This document shows, piece after piece, positions 7,897-19,434 of a stretch of DNA of 64,000 bases. Position 1 is the stretch's first letter, and every line of letters begins with the position of its first letter. The DNA lies in NCBI RefSeq assembly GCF_000418555.1, contig NZ_ATKM01000011.1, forward strand, positions 124,001 through 188,000, given 5' to 3'. This DNA comes from Pseudomonas sp. P818. GTDB taxonomy: Bacteria > Pseudomonadota > Gammaproteobacteria > Pseudomonadales > Pseudomonadaceae. Both the position numbers and the translations under genes were made by a program. Below the pieces are notes generated by a model. It saw only the letters and a list, made by a program, of their open reading frames with translations. It did no database searches and was not told the origin of the DNA.

Positions 7897-8892
7897 TCAC
7901 TGCTCTTGGGTCTTGTGCGACAGGCTGTACACGTAGGCGGCCAGCAGGTGCACCTTGTCGTTGCCGAGGAATTCTTCCTGGGCTGGCATATTGCCGTGAC
8001 GACCGTAGCGGATGGTCTGCTGCAGTTGCGCGTAGCTGCTGCCATAGATGAACGCTGCCGGGTTGGTCAGGTTCGGTGCGCCCATGGCGGGAGTGCCCTT
8101 GCCGTCAGCGCCGTGGCAGGCGAAGCAGGTGCCGGCGAAGACCTTCTGGCCCGCTTCGATATCGGCTTCCACGCCTTCCGGCAGTTCGCGACCACCCAGT
8201 TGGGTCAGCACGTAGGCGGCGACATTGCGCACGCCGTCTTCGCCAATGGCCGGGCCTTGAGCCGGCATGGCGCCCTGGCGACCCTTGAGGATGGTGGTCT
8301 TGATGGTTTCCGGCTCGCCGCCCCAGCGCCATTCGTTGTCGGTCAGATTGGGGAAGCCGTAGCTGCCCTTGGCATCGGAACCGTGGCAAACCGAGCAGTT
8401 GGAGGCGAACAGGCGGCCACCCATTTTCAGGGCTTGCGGATCCTGCGCGACCTCTTCGATCGGCATGGCGGCGTACTTGGCGAACAGCGGGCCGTATTGC
8501 TCATCGGCGCGCGCCATTTCCTTTTCCCACTGGTGCACACCGGTCCAGCCGGAGTGACGCATGGAGCCGTCAGCGATCTGCACGCCGGCCGCGAAAGGCG
8601 TCTGCTTTTCGCTGTCGACGTAGTCGTAGCCCGGCAGCAGGCCCTTGAAGTTACCCAGGCCCGGATACAGCGCGAGGTAGCCGAGGGCGAAGACGATGGT
8701 GGCGATGAACAGCATGAACCACCACTTCGGCAGCGGGTTGTCATACTCCTCGATGCCGTCGAAGCTGTGGCCGACGGTTTCCTCGGTGGTTTCCTGGCGC
8801 TGGCCCTTGCGGGTGCCGAAGATCAGCCAGGTCAGGGCGAAAATGGTGCCCAGAGACAGAATGGTTACGTACCAACTCCAGAACGTGGTCAT
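7897..8892 (-). CDS. ccoP: Cbb3 oxidase subunit III, diheme cytochrome c CcoP2
   Basis: 331-residue membrane-anchored diheme cytochrome c that passes electrons to the CcoO-CcoN core. N-terminal helices (about 6-25 and 57-77) flank the [18 protein letters not shown] signature; the two heme c motifs are CSVCH (166-170) and CFACH (256-260), each with a downstream Met ligand (GAMP, NMPAQ). It is 23 residues longer than the second copy because of an extra loop at about 91-115. Start overlaps ccoQ2 by 4 nt. Last gene of ccoN2-O2-Q2-P2. Confidence 0.97.
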   Translation of the reverse strand: MTTFWSWYVTILSLGTIFALTWLIFGTRKGQRQETTEETVGHSFDGIEEYDNPLPKWWFMLFIATIVFALGYLALYPGLGNFKGLLPGYDYVDSEKQTPFAAGVQIADGSMRHSGWTGVHQWEKEMARADEQYGPLFAKYAAMPIEEVAQDPQALKMGGRLFASNCSVCHGSDAKGSYGFPNLTDNEWRWGGEPETIKTTILKGRQGAMPAQGPAIGEDGVRNVAAYVLTQLGGRELPEGVEADIEAGQKVFAGTCFACHGADGKGTPAMGAPNLTNPAAFIYGSSYAQLQQTIRYGRHGNMPAQEEFLGNDKVHLLAAYVYSLSHKTQEQ

Positions 8893-9077
8893 TGGTTATT
8901 GCTCCTGGAAGAGTCCTGATCGCGCTTGGACTCGGGCTTGGGGTCGTCAGCGAAGGGCAGGTTGGCAGCTTCGTCGAAGCTCGATTTGCGCTTGCTGCTG
9001 TAGGCCCAGAGCACCACGCCGATGAAGGCGATGAAAACCACCGCCGTGCCGATGCCGCGAATCATCCCGATGTCCAT
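8889..9077 (-). CDS. ccoQ: Cbb3 oxidase small subunit CcoQ2
   Basis: 62-residue subunit IV with a single membrane helix (about 8-27, [19 protein letters not shown]) and the conserved cytoplasmic motif [12 protein letters not shown]. Known to stabilise the oxidase complex and its interaction with CcoP. Between ccoO2 (6-nt gap) and ccoP2 (4-nt overlap). Confidence 0.94.
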   Translation of the reverse strand: MDIGMIRGIGTAVVFIAFIGVVLWAYSSKRKSSFDEAANLPFADDPKPESKRDQDSSRSNNQ

Positions 9078-9083
9078 AGCGTC

Positions 9084-9691
9084 TTACCGTTTGTTCTTGA
9101 TGGAAGTACCAAGCACCTGCAGGTACGCGATCAGCGCGTCCATTTCGGTGTTGCCCTTCACGGCATCGCGTGCACCGGCGATATCTTCGTCGGTGTAGGG
9201 AATGCCGAAGCCACGCATGACTTCCATCTTCTTGGCGGTGTCGCGACCGTCGAGCTTGTTCTCCACCAGCCAGGGGTAGGCGGGCATCTTCGACTCAGGC
9301 ACGACGTTGCGCGGGTTGTACAGGTGGGCGCGATGCCACTCGTCCGAGTAGCGGCCGCCGACGCGGGCCAGGTCCGGGCCGGTACGCTTGGAGCCCCACA
9401 GGAAGGGGTGATCCCAGACGCTTTCGCCGGCGACGGAGTAGTGGCCGTAACGCTCGGTTTCGGCGCGGAACGGGCGGATCATCTGCGAATGGCAGCCAAC
9501 GCAGCCCTCGCGGATGTAGATGTCGCGACCTTCCAGTTGCATGGCGGTGTAGGGCTTGAGGCCTTCCACCGGCTCATTGGTGACGTCCTGGAAAAACAGC
9601 GGGACGATCTGAGTCAGGCCACCGATGCTGACGGCAATCACCATCAGCAACGCCATCAGGCCGATATTCTTCTCGATGATTTCGTGTTTCA

Positions 9692-9692
<1 letters not shown>
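9084..9692 (-). CDS. ccoO: Cbb3 oxidase subunit II, monoheme cytochrome c CcoO2
   Basis: 202-residue membrane-anchored monoheme cytochrome c. One N-terminal helix (10-33), then the heme motif CVGCH at 64-68 and the axial Met136 in [10 protein letters not shown]. Intact, in contrast to the second copy at 12586-13130. Its ATG overlaps the ccoN2 stop, giving tight coupling with the catalytic subunit. Confidence 0.97.
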
Positions 9693-11161
<1,469 letters not shown>

Positions 11162-11366
11162 TTATGGGGCAAAAATCGGCGGCAAGTATGGAGAAAGCAG
11201 GTAGCCATTGCAACGCAACATGCCGACGCGAACAGGGTTTCAGAGGCTTTCGCGGACCTTGGGAAAGGACCCAAAAAACGCTCTGCCAGTTTTTGGCGCA
11301 ATCAGTTTGCGCAGCGCTAAGAAAGGATCGCCTTGGAGTTGTGACAGATGGCGACTGAAAGGCAGC

Positions 11367-11380
11367 TTAGCCCAGATCAA
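11367..11380 (-). promoter_or_regulatory. Degenerate ANR-like site upstream of ccoN2
   Basis: On the minus strand TTGATCTGGGCTAA: a perfect TTGAT half-site with only 2 of 5 matches in the other half. It lies about 240 bp before ccoN2. The cco2 operon of P. aeruginosa is ANR-induced, which makes this the best local candidate, but the match is weak. Confidence 0.3.
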
Positions 11381-11441
11381 GGAATTCGTCGGGCTATTGG
11401 TCGGCAGGTGCGACACTGGGTCGCAGACATAATAAGGAGGG

Positions 11442-11467
11442 CCGGCGACCGTGATCCGGTCGCCGGT
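11442..11467 (-). terminator. Terminator after ccoP1
   Basis: Perfect 9-bp GC stem (CCGGCGACC 11442-11450 with 11459-11467), 8-nt loop, 14 nt beyond the ccoP1 stop, followed by a pyrimidine-rich CCCTCCTTATT on the minus strand. Confidence 0.7.
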
Positions 11468-11480
11468 ACAGCAGGGGAGG

Positions 11481-12407
11481 TTACTTGCTTTCGCTCTGGC
11501 TCAACTTGAGCACATAGGCGGCCAGCAGGTGAGCCTTGTCGTTACCGAGGAAGTCGCCCTGGGCTGGCATGTTGCCGCTGCGACCATAACGGATGGTCTG
11601 TTGCAGTTGCGCGAAGCTGCTGCCGTAGATGAAGGCGCTCGGCTGGGTCAGATCAGGCGCACCCATTGCCGGAGTGCCCTTGCCCGAGGCGCCGTGGCAG
11701 GCGAAGCAGGTGCTGGCGAAGATCTGCTGGCCGGCAGCGATGTCCGCGTCGGTGCCTTCCGGCAACTCGCGGCCAGCGAGTTCGGTGAGAACGTAAGCCG
11801 CGACGTTACGTACGCCATCTTCGCCGATCATCGGGCCTTGCGCCGGCATCACACCCATGCGGCCGTGCATGATGGTGGTCTTGATGGTTTCCGGCTCGCC
11901 GCCCCAGCGCCAGCTGTTGTCGGCCAGGTTGGGGAAGCCATAGCTGCCCTTGGCGTCGGAGCCGTGGCACACCGAGCAGTTGGAGGCGAACAGGCGACCG
12001 CCCATTTTCAGCGCGCGCTCGTCCTTGGCCACTTCCTCGATGGGCATGGCGGCGTACTTGGCGAAGATCGGGCCGTACAGCTCATCGGCACGATCCATCT
12101 CGCGCTGCCACTGGTTGACCTGGGTCCAGCCATCTTCGTAGCCCGGCAGCAGGCCCTTGAAGTTGCCAAGGCCCGGATAGAGCAGCAGATAGGCCGCGCC
12201 GAACACCAGGGTGCCGAGAAACAGCATGAACCACCACTTCGGCAGCGGGTTGTCATACTCCTCGATGCCATCGAAGGCGTGGCCCATGGTCTGCTCGGTC
12301 GGATTCTTGTGCACTTCGCTCTTGCGGGTGGCGAAGATCAGCCAGAACAGCGCGACCATCGTGCCGACGGTGAGCAGGGTGACGTAGATGCTCCAGAAGG
12401 CTGTCAT
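11481..12407 (-). CDS. ccoP: Cbb3 oxidase subunit III, diheme cytochrome c CcoP1
   Basis: 308-residue diheme cytochrome c, paralogue of the copy at 7897-8892. Heme motifs CSVCH (144-148) and CFACH (about 234-238), with the same [19 protein letters not shown]-terminal signature after the first helix. It lacks the loop of about 25 residues that CcoP2 has after the second helix. Start overlaps ccoQ1 by ATGA. The gene is intact although ccoO1 upstream in the operon is broken. Confidence 0.96.
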   Translation of the reverse strand: MTAFWSIYVTLLTVGTMVALFWLIFATRKSEVHKNPTEQTMGHAFDGIEEYDNPLPKWWFMLFLGTLVFGAAYLLLYPGLGNFKGLLPGYEDGWTQVNQWQREMDRADELYGPIFAKYAAMPIEEVAKDERALKMGGRLFASNCSVCHGSDAKGSYGFPNLADNSWRWGGEPETIKTTIMHGRMGVMPAQGPMIGEDGVRNVAAYVLTELAGRELPEGTDADIAAGQQIFASTCFACHGASGKGTPAMGAPDLTQPSAFIYGSSFAQLQQTIRYGRSGNMPAQGDFLGNDKAHLLAAYVLKLSQSESK

Positions 12408-12580
12408 GCTTCATTACTCCAGACATCGGGCTTGTCGTCGGCGAACGGCAGGTTGGCCGCTGCGTTGAACTCTTCGCGGCGATCGCCGCTATAGGCCCAG
12501 AAGGTGACTGCGGTGAAGGCGATCAGTACCAGTGCGGTACCCAAACCGCGCAACGTACCCACATCGATGAACTCGATCAT
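12404..12580 (-). CDS. ccoQ: Cbb3 oxidase small subunit CcoQ1
   Basis: 58-residue frame read directly from the sequence. It starts [20 protein letters not shown], has one membrane helix (about 12-30), and ends with the CcoQ motif [15 protein letters not shown] before a TGA that overlaps the ccoP1 ATG. It starts 5 nt after ccoO1 ends. Family, order and coupling all match CcoQ2 at 8889-9077. Confidence 0.92.
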   Translation of the reverse strand: MIEFIDVGTLRGLGTALVLIAFTAVTFWAYSGDRREEFNAAANLPFADDKPDVWSNEA

Positions 12581-12585
12581 GGCGC

Positions 12586-13129
12586 TTACCTCTTGTTCTT
12601 CACGGCGGTGCCAAGCACCTGCAGGTAGGCGACCAGGGCGTCCATCTCGGTCTTGCCCTTGACCGCGTCACCTGCACCCGCGATGTCATCGTCGCTATAG
12701 GGCACGCCGAGTGTGCGCAGCGCACTCATCTTCTTGGCGGTGTCCTGCGCGGGTTGTACAGGTGGGCGCGATGCCACTCGTCCGAGTAGCGGCCACCGAC
12801 GCGGGCCAGATCCGGACCGGTACGCTTGGAGCCCCACAGGAAAGGGTGATCCCAGACGCTTTCGCCGGCGACGGAGTAGTGGCCGTAACGCTCGGTTTCG
12901 GCGCGGAACGGGCGGATCATCTGCGAGTGGCAGCCGACGCAGCCCTCGCGGATGTAGATGTCGCGACCTTCCAGTTGCAGCGCGTTGTAAGGCTTGAGGC
13001 CTTCCACCGGCTCGTTGGTGACGTCCTGGAAGAACAGCGGGACGATCTGGGTTAGGCCGCCGATGCTGACCGCGAGGATCATCACCAGGGCCATCAGGCC
13101 GATATTCTTCTCGAGAATCTCGTGTTTCA

Positions 13130-13130
<1 letters not shown>
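12586..13130 (-). pseudogene. ccoO: Frameshifted ccoO1 (cbb3 subunit II), net 64-nt deletion
   Basis: The first 128 codons from ATG 13130 match CcoO2 closely (membrane helix, CVGCH at 64-68, through HLYNPR). The frame then jumps: translation continues RTPPRR-stop at 12726. The expected C-terminus ([20 protein letters not shown] to VKNKR) follows in another frame down to 12586. Alignment to ccoO2 shows 66 nt replaced by 2 at about 12745-12750, removing residues equivalent to 129-150 including the axial Met136. As read, the product is a 134-residue cytochrome without its sixth heme ligand. This is either a real null allele or an assembly error between the two near-identical operons. Confidence 0.85.
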
Positions 13131-14569
<1,439 letters not shown>

Positions 14570-14604
14570 GTCTGGGTTTCCATCCACGGTTATGGCAGAG
14601 CGGC

Positions 14605-14657
14605 CGATATCCGTGGCACCCCTAGGCATGAGCAGGCCATGAACACCACGGATATCG
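14605..14657. promoter_or_regulatory. 12-bp inverted repeat in the divergent ccoN1/hydrolase promoter region
   Basis: Perfect arms CGATATCCGTGG (14605-14616) and CCACGGATATCG (14646-14657), 29 nt apart, in the 101-bp gap between two divergent starts. The half-site spacing suits a DNA-bound dimer or a looped operator; no known regulator motif is recognised. Confidence 0.4.
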
Positions 14658-14670
14658 ACGCGAGGCAAGC

Positions 14671-15345
14671 ATGAGCAAAGGGCCATTGGGGTTTATTGAC
14701 GCCGGTCAATGTGAGCAGGAACTGCCCTGCATCTGGGACGAACCGCCGCAGGTGGCGTTCAGTACGCTGATCCTGGGCCATGGCGCGGGTGCGCCGATGG
14801 ACAGCCCCTTCATGCAGCAGATGGCGCAGGGTCTGGCAGCGCGGGGCGTGCGCGTGGTGCGCTTCGAGTTCGCCTACATGGCGCAGCGCCGGGTGGATGG
14901 GCGCAAGCGGCCACCCAATCCGCAGGCCCAGCTGCTGCAACAATGGCGTGAGGTGCATGCCCAGGTGCGCCAGCAGGTGGCAGGGCCGCTGGCCATCGGC
15001 GGCAAGTCCATGGGCGGGCGCATGGCCAGTCTGCTGGCCGACGAGCTGGACGTCGCTGCGCTGATCTGTCTGGGTTATCCCTTCTACGCCGCCGGCAAGC
15101 CGGAGAAACCGCGAGTCGCCCATCTCGCCGAGCTGCGCACGCCGACGCTGATCGTGCAGGGAGAGCGCGATGCCTTGGGCAACCGCGAGGCGGTGGCGGG
15201 TTATGACCTGTCGCCGGCCATCGCGCTGCACTGGCTGCAGGCGGCCGATCATGATCTCAAACCGCTCAAGGCCTCCGGCTTCAGCCATGAACAACACCTC
15301 GACAGCGCGGCGCAAGTCATCGCCAGGCATCTGGGGGGCCGCTGA
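14671..15345 (+). CDS. Alpha/beta-fold hydrolase (KANL3/Tex30-like family)
   Basis: 224-residue cytoplasmic alpha/beta hydrolase. The oxyanion region is [11 protein letters not shown] (36-45), the nucleophile elbow is GGKSMGG with Ser113, and the acid and base are probably Asp167 (QGERDALG) and His194 (AADHDLKP). This pattern defines the Tex30/KANL3-like dienelactone-hydrolase relatives common in Proteobacteria; the substrate is unknown. Divergent from ccoN1, with the start set by ATG 14671. Monocistronic. Residues 145-224 are normal, so the gene is complete. Confidence 0.85.
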   Translation: MSKGPLGFIDAGQCEQELPCIWDEPPQVAFSTLILGHGAGAPMDSPFMQQMAQGLAARGVRVVRFEFAYMAQRRVDGRKRPPNPQAQLLQQWREVHAQVRQQVAGPLAIGGKSMGGRMASLLADELDVAALICLGYPFYAAGKPEKPRVAHLAELRTPTLIVQGERDALGNREAVAGYDLSPAIALHWLQAADHDLKPLKASGFSHEQHLDSAAQVIARHLGGR

Positions 15346-15478
15346 CCGGGAGCGTGGCCGCTTTGCAGGCTGTATGAGCGCTGGGCGCTGGCGAAGCGAT
15401 GCGAGCATCCTTTGGGGCCAGGGCCCTGCAACTACTTTCCCGTGGTGCGACCGCTGCAAAAGCGGTTGCGCTTGACCG

Positions 15479-15501
15479 AGCGGTCACGCAATGTGACCGC
15501 T
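15479..15501. promoter_or_regulatory. 23-bp perfect palindrome, possible operator
   Basis: AGCGGTCAC and GTGACCGCT arms around GCAAT. No T-run follows, so it is probably a protein-binding site rather than a terminator. A second ACCGCT-N5-AGCGGT palindrome lies 13 bp to the left. Protein unknown. Confidence 0.45.
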
Positions 15502-15626
15502 AAGTGTCTCGGCCTTCGTCAGCGTGGGCTTTGCAGGTTCTTTGCCTGCGTGGAGAGCCACTGTCGCCCCGCAAAGCCAGCGGTGCCACCTAATAGGGCG
15601 GGGCGTCATGACGGAAAGATTGCGCC

Positions 15627-15641
15627 GCACCGAGATGGTGC
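15627..15641 (+). promoter_or_regulatory. NtrC-type binding site
   Basis: GCACCGAGATGGTGC is a perfect GCACC-N5-GGTGC dyad, matching the NtrC consensus core GCAC-N7-GTGC. It ends 52 bp before the sigma-54 -24 element at 15694, a usual distance for an enhancer-bound NtrC. This implies induction at nitrogen limitation. Confidence 0.7.
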
Positions 15642-15693
15642 GTTTTGCTCGGTTTGTTTGTGCAACTGATTGAAATTAAAGGATTAATAGCGC

Positions 15694-15709
15694 TGGCTCG
15701 GGCCTTGCA
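15694..15709 (+). promoter_or_regulatory. Sigma-54 promoter of the ATP-grasp operon
   Basis: TGGCTCGGGCCTTGCA has the invariant GG and GC of the -24/-12 elements separated by exactly 10 nt, and TTGCA at -12. It lies 37 bp before the ATG at 15746, so the transcript would start about 25 nt upstream of the gene. Confidence 0.7.
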
Positions 15710-15745
15710 GAGGATGCTGCAAGTCCGGGTGACAAGGAGTACGGC

Positions 15746-17155
15746 ATGGCCCGCACCTTTTATGACGAGATGTACGACGCGAGCGGCGCTGTCCGTCCGC
15801 ACTACCGCGAATTTGCCCGTTGGCTGGCAGAGACGCCGGACGATCTGCTGGCCCAGCGCCGACGAGAAGCCGACCTGCTGTTCCACCGCGCCGGTATCAC
15901 CTTCACCCTCTACGGTGATGATCAGGGCACCGAGCGGCTGATTCCCTTCGACATCATTCCCCGCGCCATTCCCGCCAGCGAATGGCGCATCGTCGAACGC
16001 GGCTGCATCCAGCGCGTGCAGGCGCTCAACCTGTTTCTCGCCGACCTCTATCACGACCAGCGCATCATCAAGGCAGGGATCATCCCGGCCGAGCAGGTGC
16101 TGGCCAACGAGGGCTACCAGATGGCCATGCAGGGCCTCGACCTGCACCGCGACATCTATGCGCACATCGCCGGGGTCGACCTGGTGCGTGACGGCGATGG
16201 CAGCTACTACGTGCTGGAAGACAACCTGCGCACCCCCAGCGGCGTCAGCTACATGCTCGAAGACCGCAAGATGATGATGCGCCTGTTCCCCGAGCTGTTC
16301 GCCGCACAGCGCGTGGCGCCGGTGGACCACTACCCGAATTTGCTGCTCGATGCGCTGAAGAGCTCCAGCCCGCTGGACAATCCCACGGTGGTGGTGCTGA
16401 CGCCGGGGCGCTTCAACAGTGCCTACTTCGAGCACGCCTTCCTCGCCCGCGAGATGGGCGTGGAACTGGTGGAGGGCGCCGACCTGTTCGTGCGTGACGA
16501 CAAGGTCTACATGCGCACCACCGCCGGCGCGCGGCAGGTGGACGTGATCTACCGCCGCCTCGACGACGCCTTCCTCGATCCGCTGGCCTTCAACCCCGAG
16601 TCGATGCTTGGCGTGGCTGGCCTGCTGTCGGCCTACCGCTCACGCAACGTGGTGCTGGCCAACGCCATCGGCACCGGCGTGGCTGACGACAAGTCGGTCT
16701 ATCCCTTCGTCGGCGAGATGATCCGTTTCTACCTCGACGAGGAGCCGATCCTCAAGAACGTGCCCACCTGGCAGTGCCGCAAGCCGGAGGAGCTGTCCCA
16801 CGTGCTGGCCAACCTGTCCGAACTGGTGGTCAAGGAAACCCAGGGTTCCGGCGGCTACGGCATGCTGGTCGGTCCGGCAGCGAGCAAGGCCGAGATCGAA
16901 GCCTTCCGCGAGCGACTCAAGGCCAGGCCGGAGGCCTACATCGCCCAGCCGACCTTGTGTCTGTCGACCTGCCCGACTTTCGTCGAACGCGGCATCGCCC
17001 CGCGCCACATCGACCTGCGCCCGTTCGTCCTGACCGGCCGCGAAACCCGCCTGGTGCCCGGCGGCCTGACGCGCGTGGCACTGCGCGAAGGCTCGCTGGT
17101 GGTCAACTCGTCGCAGGGCGGCGGTACCAAGGACACCTGGGTGGTGGAGGACTGA
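15746..17155 (+). CDS. Circularly permuted ATP-grasp type 2 protein (DUF404/DUF407)
   Basis: 469-residue enzyme predicted to form an amide or peptide bond using ATP, through an acyl-phosphate. ATP-grasp hallmarks in permuted order: the central EDNLRTPSGVSYMLEDRK (about 156-173) with metal and nucleotide ligands, and a later ETQGSGGYGMLVGP glycine-rich loop (about 366-379). Length is typical of the family. It heads a three-gene operon: 3 nt before the alpha-E gene, which overlaps the transglutaminase gene. Family studies predict a peptide-modifying or peptide-synthesising pathway, but no product is known. NtrC/sigma-54 elements upstream link it to nitrogen status. Confidence 0.93.
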   Translation: MARTFYDEMYDASGAVRPHYREFARWLAETPDDLLAQRRREADLLFHRAGITFTLYGDDQGTERLIPFDIIPRAIPASEWRIVERGCIQRVQALNLFLADLYHDQRIIKAGIIPAEQVLANEGYQMAMQGLDLHRDIYAHIAGVDLVRDGDGSYYVLEDNLRTPSGVSYMLEDRKMMMRLFPELFAAQRVAPVDHYPNLLLDALKSSSPLDNPTVVVLTPGRFNSAYFEHAFLAREMGVELVEGADLFVRDDKVYMRTTAGARQVDVIYRRLDDAFLDPLAFNPESMLGVAGLLSAYRSRNVVLANAIGTGVADDKSVYPFVGEMIRFYLDEEPILKNVPTWQCRKPEELSHVLANLSELVVKETQGSGGYGMLVGPAASKAEIEAFRERLKARPEAYIAQPTLCLSTCPTFVERGIAPRHIDLRPFVLTGRETRLVPGGLTRVALREGSLVVNSSQGGGTKDTWVVED

Positions 17156-17158
17156 ACC

Positions 17159-18109
17159 ATGTTGAGTAGAACCGCCTCCGACCTGTACTGGATGTCGCGC
17201 TACCTGGAGCGCGCCGAGAACCTGGCGCGCATGCTCGACGTCAGCTATTCGCTGTCGCTGATGCCGCAGGACGGCCGTGGCGACGGCCTCGACGAACTGG
17301 CCATGCCGCTGTTGATCACCGGCACCCTGGACGACTACCTGGAGCGCCACGGCCCATTGCACGCCGAGCGCATGCTGCACTTCTTCGCCCTCGATGCGAG
17401 TAATCCGGGCAGCATCTATTGCTGCCTGCAGGCCGCGCGCAGCAACGCCCATGCGGTACGTGGGCGGATCACCGCGGACATGTGGGAGAACATCAACGCC
17501 ACCTGGCTGGAGATGCGCGGCATCGCCGAGCAAGGCCTGGGGCGCTACGGTATCAGCCGTTTCTGCGAATGGGTCAAGGAACGCTCGCACCTGTTCCGTG
17601 GCGCCACCTTCGGCACCATCATGCGCGGCGAAGCCTATCGCTTCATCCGCCTGGGCACCTTCATCGAGCGCGCCGACAACACCCTGCGCCTGCTCGATGC
17701 GCGCTACGAAATGCTAGGCGAGGAGATCGACGAGCTGGAAGAACGTACCGCGCGCAGCTATTACCAATGGAGTGCGCTGCTGCGTGCGTTGTCCTCGTTC
17801 GAGGCGTTCGCCGAGATCTACCGCGGCTCGCCGCGCACGCGCAAGGTCGCCGAACTATTGCTGCTGCGCCCCGACGTGCCGCGTTCGCTGCGGGCCTGCA
17901 TGGAAGAACTGAACCTGATGCTTGCCGGTCTACCCGGAGAGAATGGTCGCCCGGCACAGCGCCTGGCCGCCGAGCTGGATGCCCGTCTGCGCTACACCAG
18001 CATCAGTGAGGTGCTCGACGAAGGCCTGCACGCCTGGCTCACCGACTTCATCCTGCTGGTGCGCCAGTTGGGCAACACCATCCATACGTCCTACCTGGAG
18101 GTCGCATGA
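17159..18109 (+). CDS. Alpha-E domain protein (DUF403)
   Basis: 316-residue all-helical protein, rich in conserved Glu and Arg (MLSRTASDLYWMSRYLERAENLAR at the start, FIRLGTFIERADNTLRLLD about 160-180). DUF403/alpha-E proteins almost always accompany circularly permuted ATP-grasp enzymes and transglutaminases; their activity is unknown. It starts 3 nt after the ATP-grasp stop and overlaps the transglutaminase start by 4 nt, so the three proteins are probably made in fixed ratio and may act as a complex. Confidence 0.92.
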   Translation: MLSRTASDLYWMSRYLERAENLARMLDVSYSLSLMPQDGRGDGLDELAMPLLITGTLDDYLERHGPLHAERMLHFFALDASNPGSIYCCLQAARSNAHAVRGRITADMWENINATWLEMRGIAEQGLGRYGISRFCEWVKERSHLFRGATFGTIMRGEAYRFIRLGTFIERADNTLRLLDARYEMLGEEIDELEERTARSYYQWSALLRALSSFEAFAEIYRGSPRTRKVAELLLLRPDVPRSLRACMEELNLMLAGLPGENGRPAQRLAAELDARLRYTSISEVLDEGLHAWLTDFILLVRQLGNTIHTSYLEVA

Positions 18110-18903
18110 GACTCTCGATCAGTCATGACACCACCTACCGTTACGATGATCAGGTGCGCGCGAGCATCCAGTACCTGCGTCTGACCCCGCACGACAGCGA
18201 GCGCCAGCAGGTGCTCAGCTGGCAGCTCGACTTGCCGCGCCCGGTGCACGCTCAACTCGATCCCTATGGCAACATCCTGCATGTGCTGACCCTGGACGAG
18301 CCGCACGAGTCCATCGTCATCGGCGCGCGTGGTCAGGTAGACATCGACGAAAGCTGCGAGGCCGAGCACGAGCGCCAGTCTGCGTTGCCATTCCTGCGTT
18401 TCACCCGCCTGACCCAGGCCGACGACGCCATTCGTGAATTCGCCGCGCAGCAGAGCAAGGCGCGTACGGATCGCAACGGCCTGATCGACCTCATGCATGC
18501 ACTCAATGCCCATATCGCCTACCAGCCGGGCATCACCGAGGTGGACACCAGCGCCGCCGAGGCCTTCGCCGGTCGCCGTGGCGTCTGCCAGGATCACACC
18601 CATGCCTTCCTCGCCTGCGCGCGCAGCCTCGGCGTGCCGGCGCGCTACGTTTCCGGTTACCTCTACACCGACGACGCCGAGCACCTGGCTAGCCATGCCT
18701 GGGCCGAGGCCTGGGTGGGCGACGCCTGGTACAGCTTCGACGTGACCAACTGCCTGGCGCGCCCGGAACGCCACCTCAAGCTGGCGGTCGGCCTGGACTA
18801 CCTCGATGCCTGCCCGGTGCGCGGCATGCGCCGGGGTGGTGGTTGCGAGCAGATGCACGCACAGGTGCAGGTTGCGCCCTTGTTGCAGGTGCGCCAGCAG
18901 TGA
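18106..18903 (+). CDS. Transglutaminase-like cysteine peptidase family protein
   Basis: 265-residue protein with an N-terminal bacterial transglutaminase-associated beta domain (1-95) and a transglutaminase-like catalytic core. The triad is readable: Cys161 in GRRGVCQDH, His197 in SHAWAEAW and Asp212 in FDVTN. No signal peptide, so it acts in the cytoplasm, probably as a peptidase or amidase on whatever the ATP-grasp enzyme makes. Last gene of the operon; it overlaps alpha-E by ATGA. The C-terminus, rich in Gly, Cys and Gln, is typical of this subgroup. Confidence 0.93.
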   Translation: MRLSISHDTTYRYDDQVRASIQYLRLTPHDSERQQVLSWQLDLPRPVHAQLDPYGNILHVLTLDEPHESIVIGARGQVDIDESCEAEHERQSALPFLRFTRLTQADDAIREFAAQQSKARTDRNGLIDLMHALNAHIAYQPGITEVDTSAAEAFAGRRGVCQDHTHAFLACARSLGVPARYVSGYLYTDDAEHLASHAWAEAWVGDAWYSFDVTNCLARPERHLKLAVGLDYLDACPVRGMRRGGGCEQMHAQVQVAPLLQVRQQ

Positions 18904-19010
18904 GTCGCTCGGCGGGCGAGCGGGGCTGAACGAAGCCCCTCGGTCGCGAGTCTTTCCCTAGTATCCGCGTGCGCCAGTGGTCGAGGCGCCAGACGAGGAG
19001 GACTCGAACG

Positions 19011-19400
19011 ATGATTGCCTACACCATGGTGGGAACGCGGGATCTGCCGCAGGCCCTGAGCTTCTATGACCCGCTTTGCGCCGAAATGGGCCTGCAGGTC
19101 TGCTGGAAGGACGAGGCCTCGGTGGGCTACGGCCGGATCGAGGATCTGGCTTTTCCACGTTTCTACGTCGGCTATCCCTACGACGGCAACGAGGCCAGCG
19201 TCGGCAATGGCGTGATGACCGCGTTCCAGTTCGACGAGCCGGAACAGGTCGACCGCCTGCACCGCCTCGCGCTGAGCAGCGGCGGACACGACGAGGGCGC
19301 GCCGGGCTATCGTCCGCGCTACGGCGAGGGCTTCTATGCGGCGTATGTCAGGGATCCGGACGGCAACAAGCTGGCCTTCGTCGTCTATCCGCGCGGGTAG
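19011..19400 (+). CDS. VOC-superfamily (glyoxalase/bleomycin-resistance-like) protein
   Basis: 129-residue single VOC domain with paired beta-alpha-beta-beta-beta modules: MIAYTMVGTRDLPQALSFYD at the start and FYAAYVRDPDGNKLAFVVYP at the end, the latter carrying the typical DPDGN turn. The metal ligands are not all evident, so activity cannot be assigned. The start at 19011 has a GAGGAGG Shine-Dalgarno; the upstream in-frame ATG at 18969 has none. Stands alone between the transglutaminase gene and the convergent cytochrome gene. Confidence 0.88.
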   Translation: MIAYTMVGTRDLPQALSFYDPLCAEMGLQVCWKDEASVGYGRIEDLAFPRFYVGYPYDGNEASVGNGVMTAFQFDEPEQVDRLHRLALSSGGHDEGAPGYRPRYGEGFYAAYVRDPDGNKLAFVVYPRG

Positions 19401-19434
19401 GGGGCACGGACGGCCCCGCTACACCCGCCGGCAT

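Larger units (their letters stand above)
15346..15745. other. 400-bp intergenic region with palindromes and a nitrogen-type promoter
   Basis: No plausible gene. From left to right: a small palindrome ACCGCT-N5-AGCGGT (15450-15466), a larger palindrome AGCGGTCAC-N5-GTGACCGCT (15479-15501), an NtrC-type site (15627-15641), a sigma-54 promoter (15694-15709) and the Shine-Dalgarno of the ATP-grasp operon. The two palindromes share the ACCGCT half-site. Confidence 0.6.

Noticed and set aside
11164..11432. Open frames between the two cco operons.
   Set aside because: No Shine-Dalgarno, no homology recognised, and the region has promoter character.
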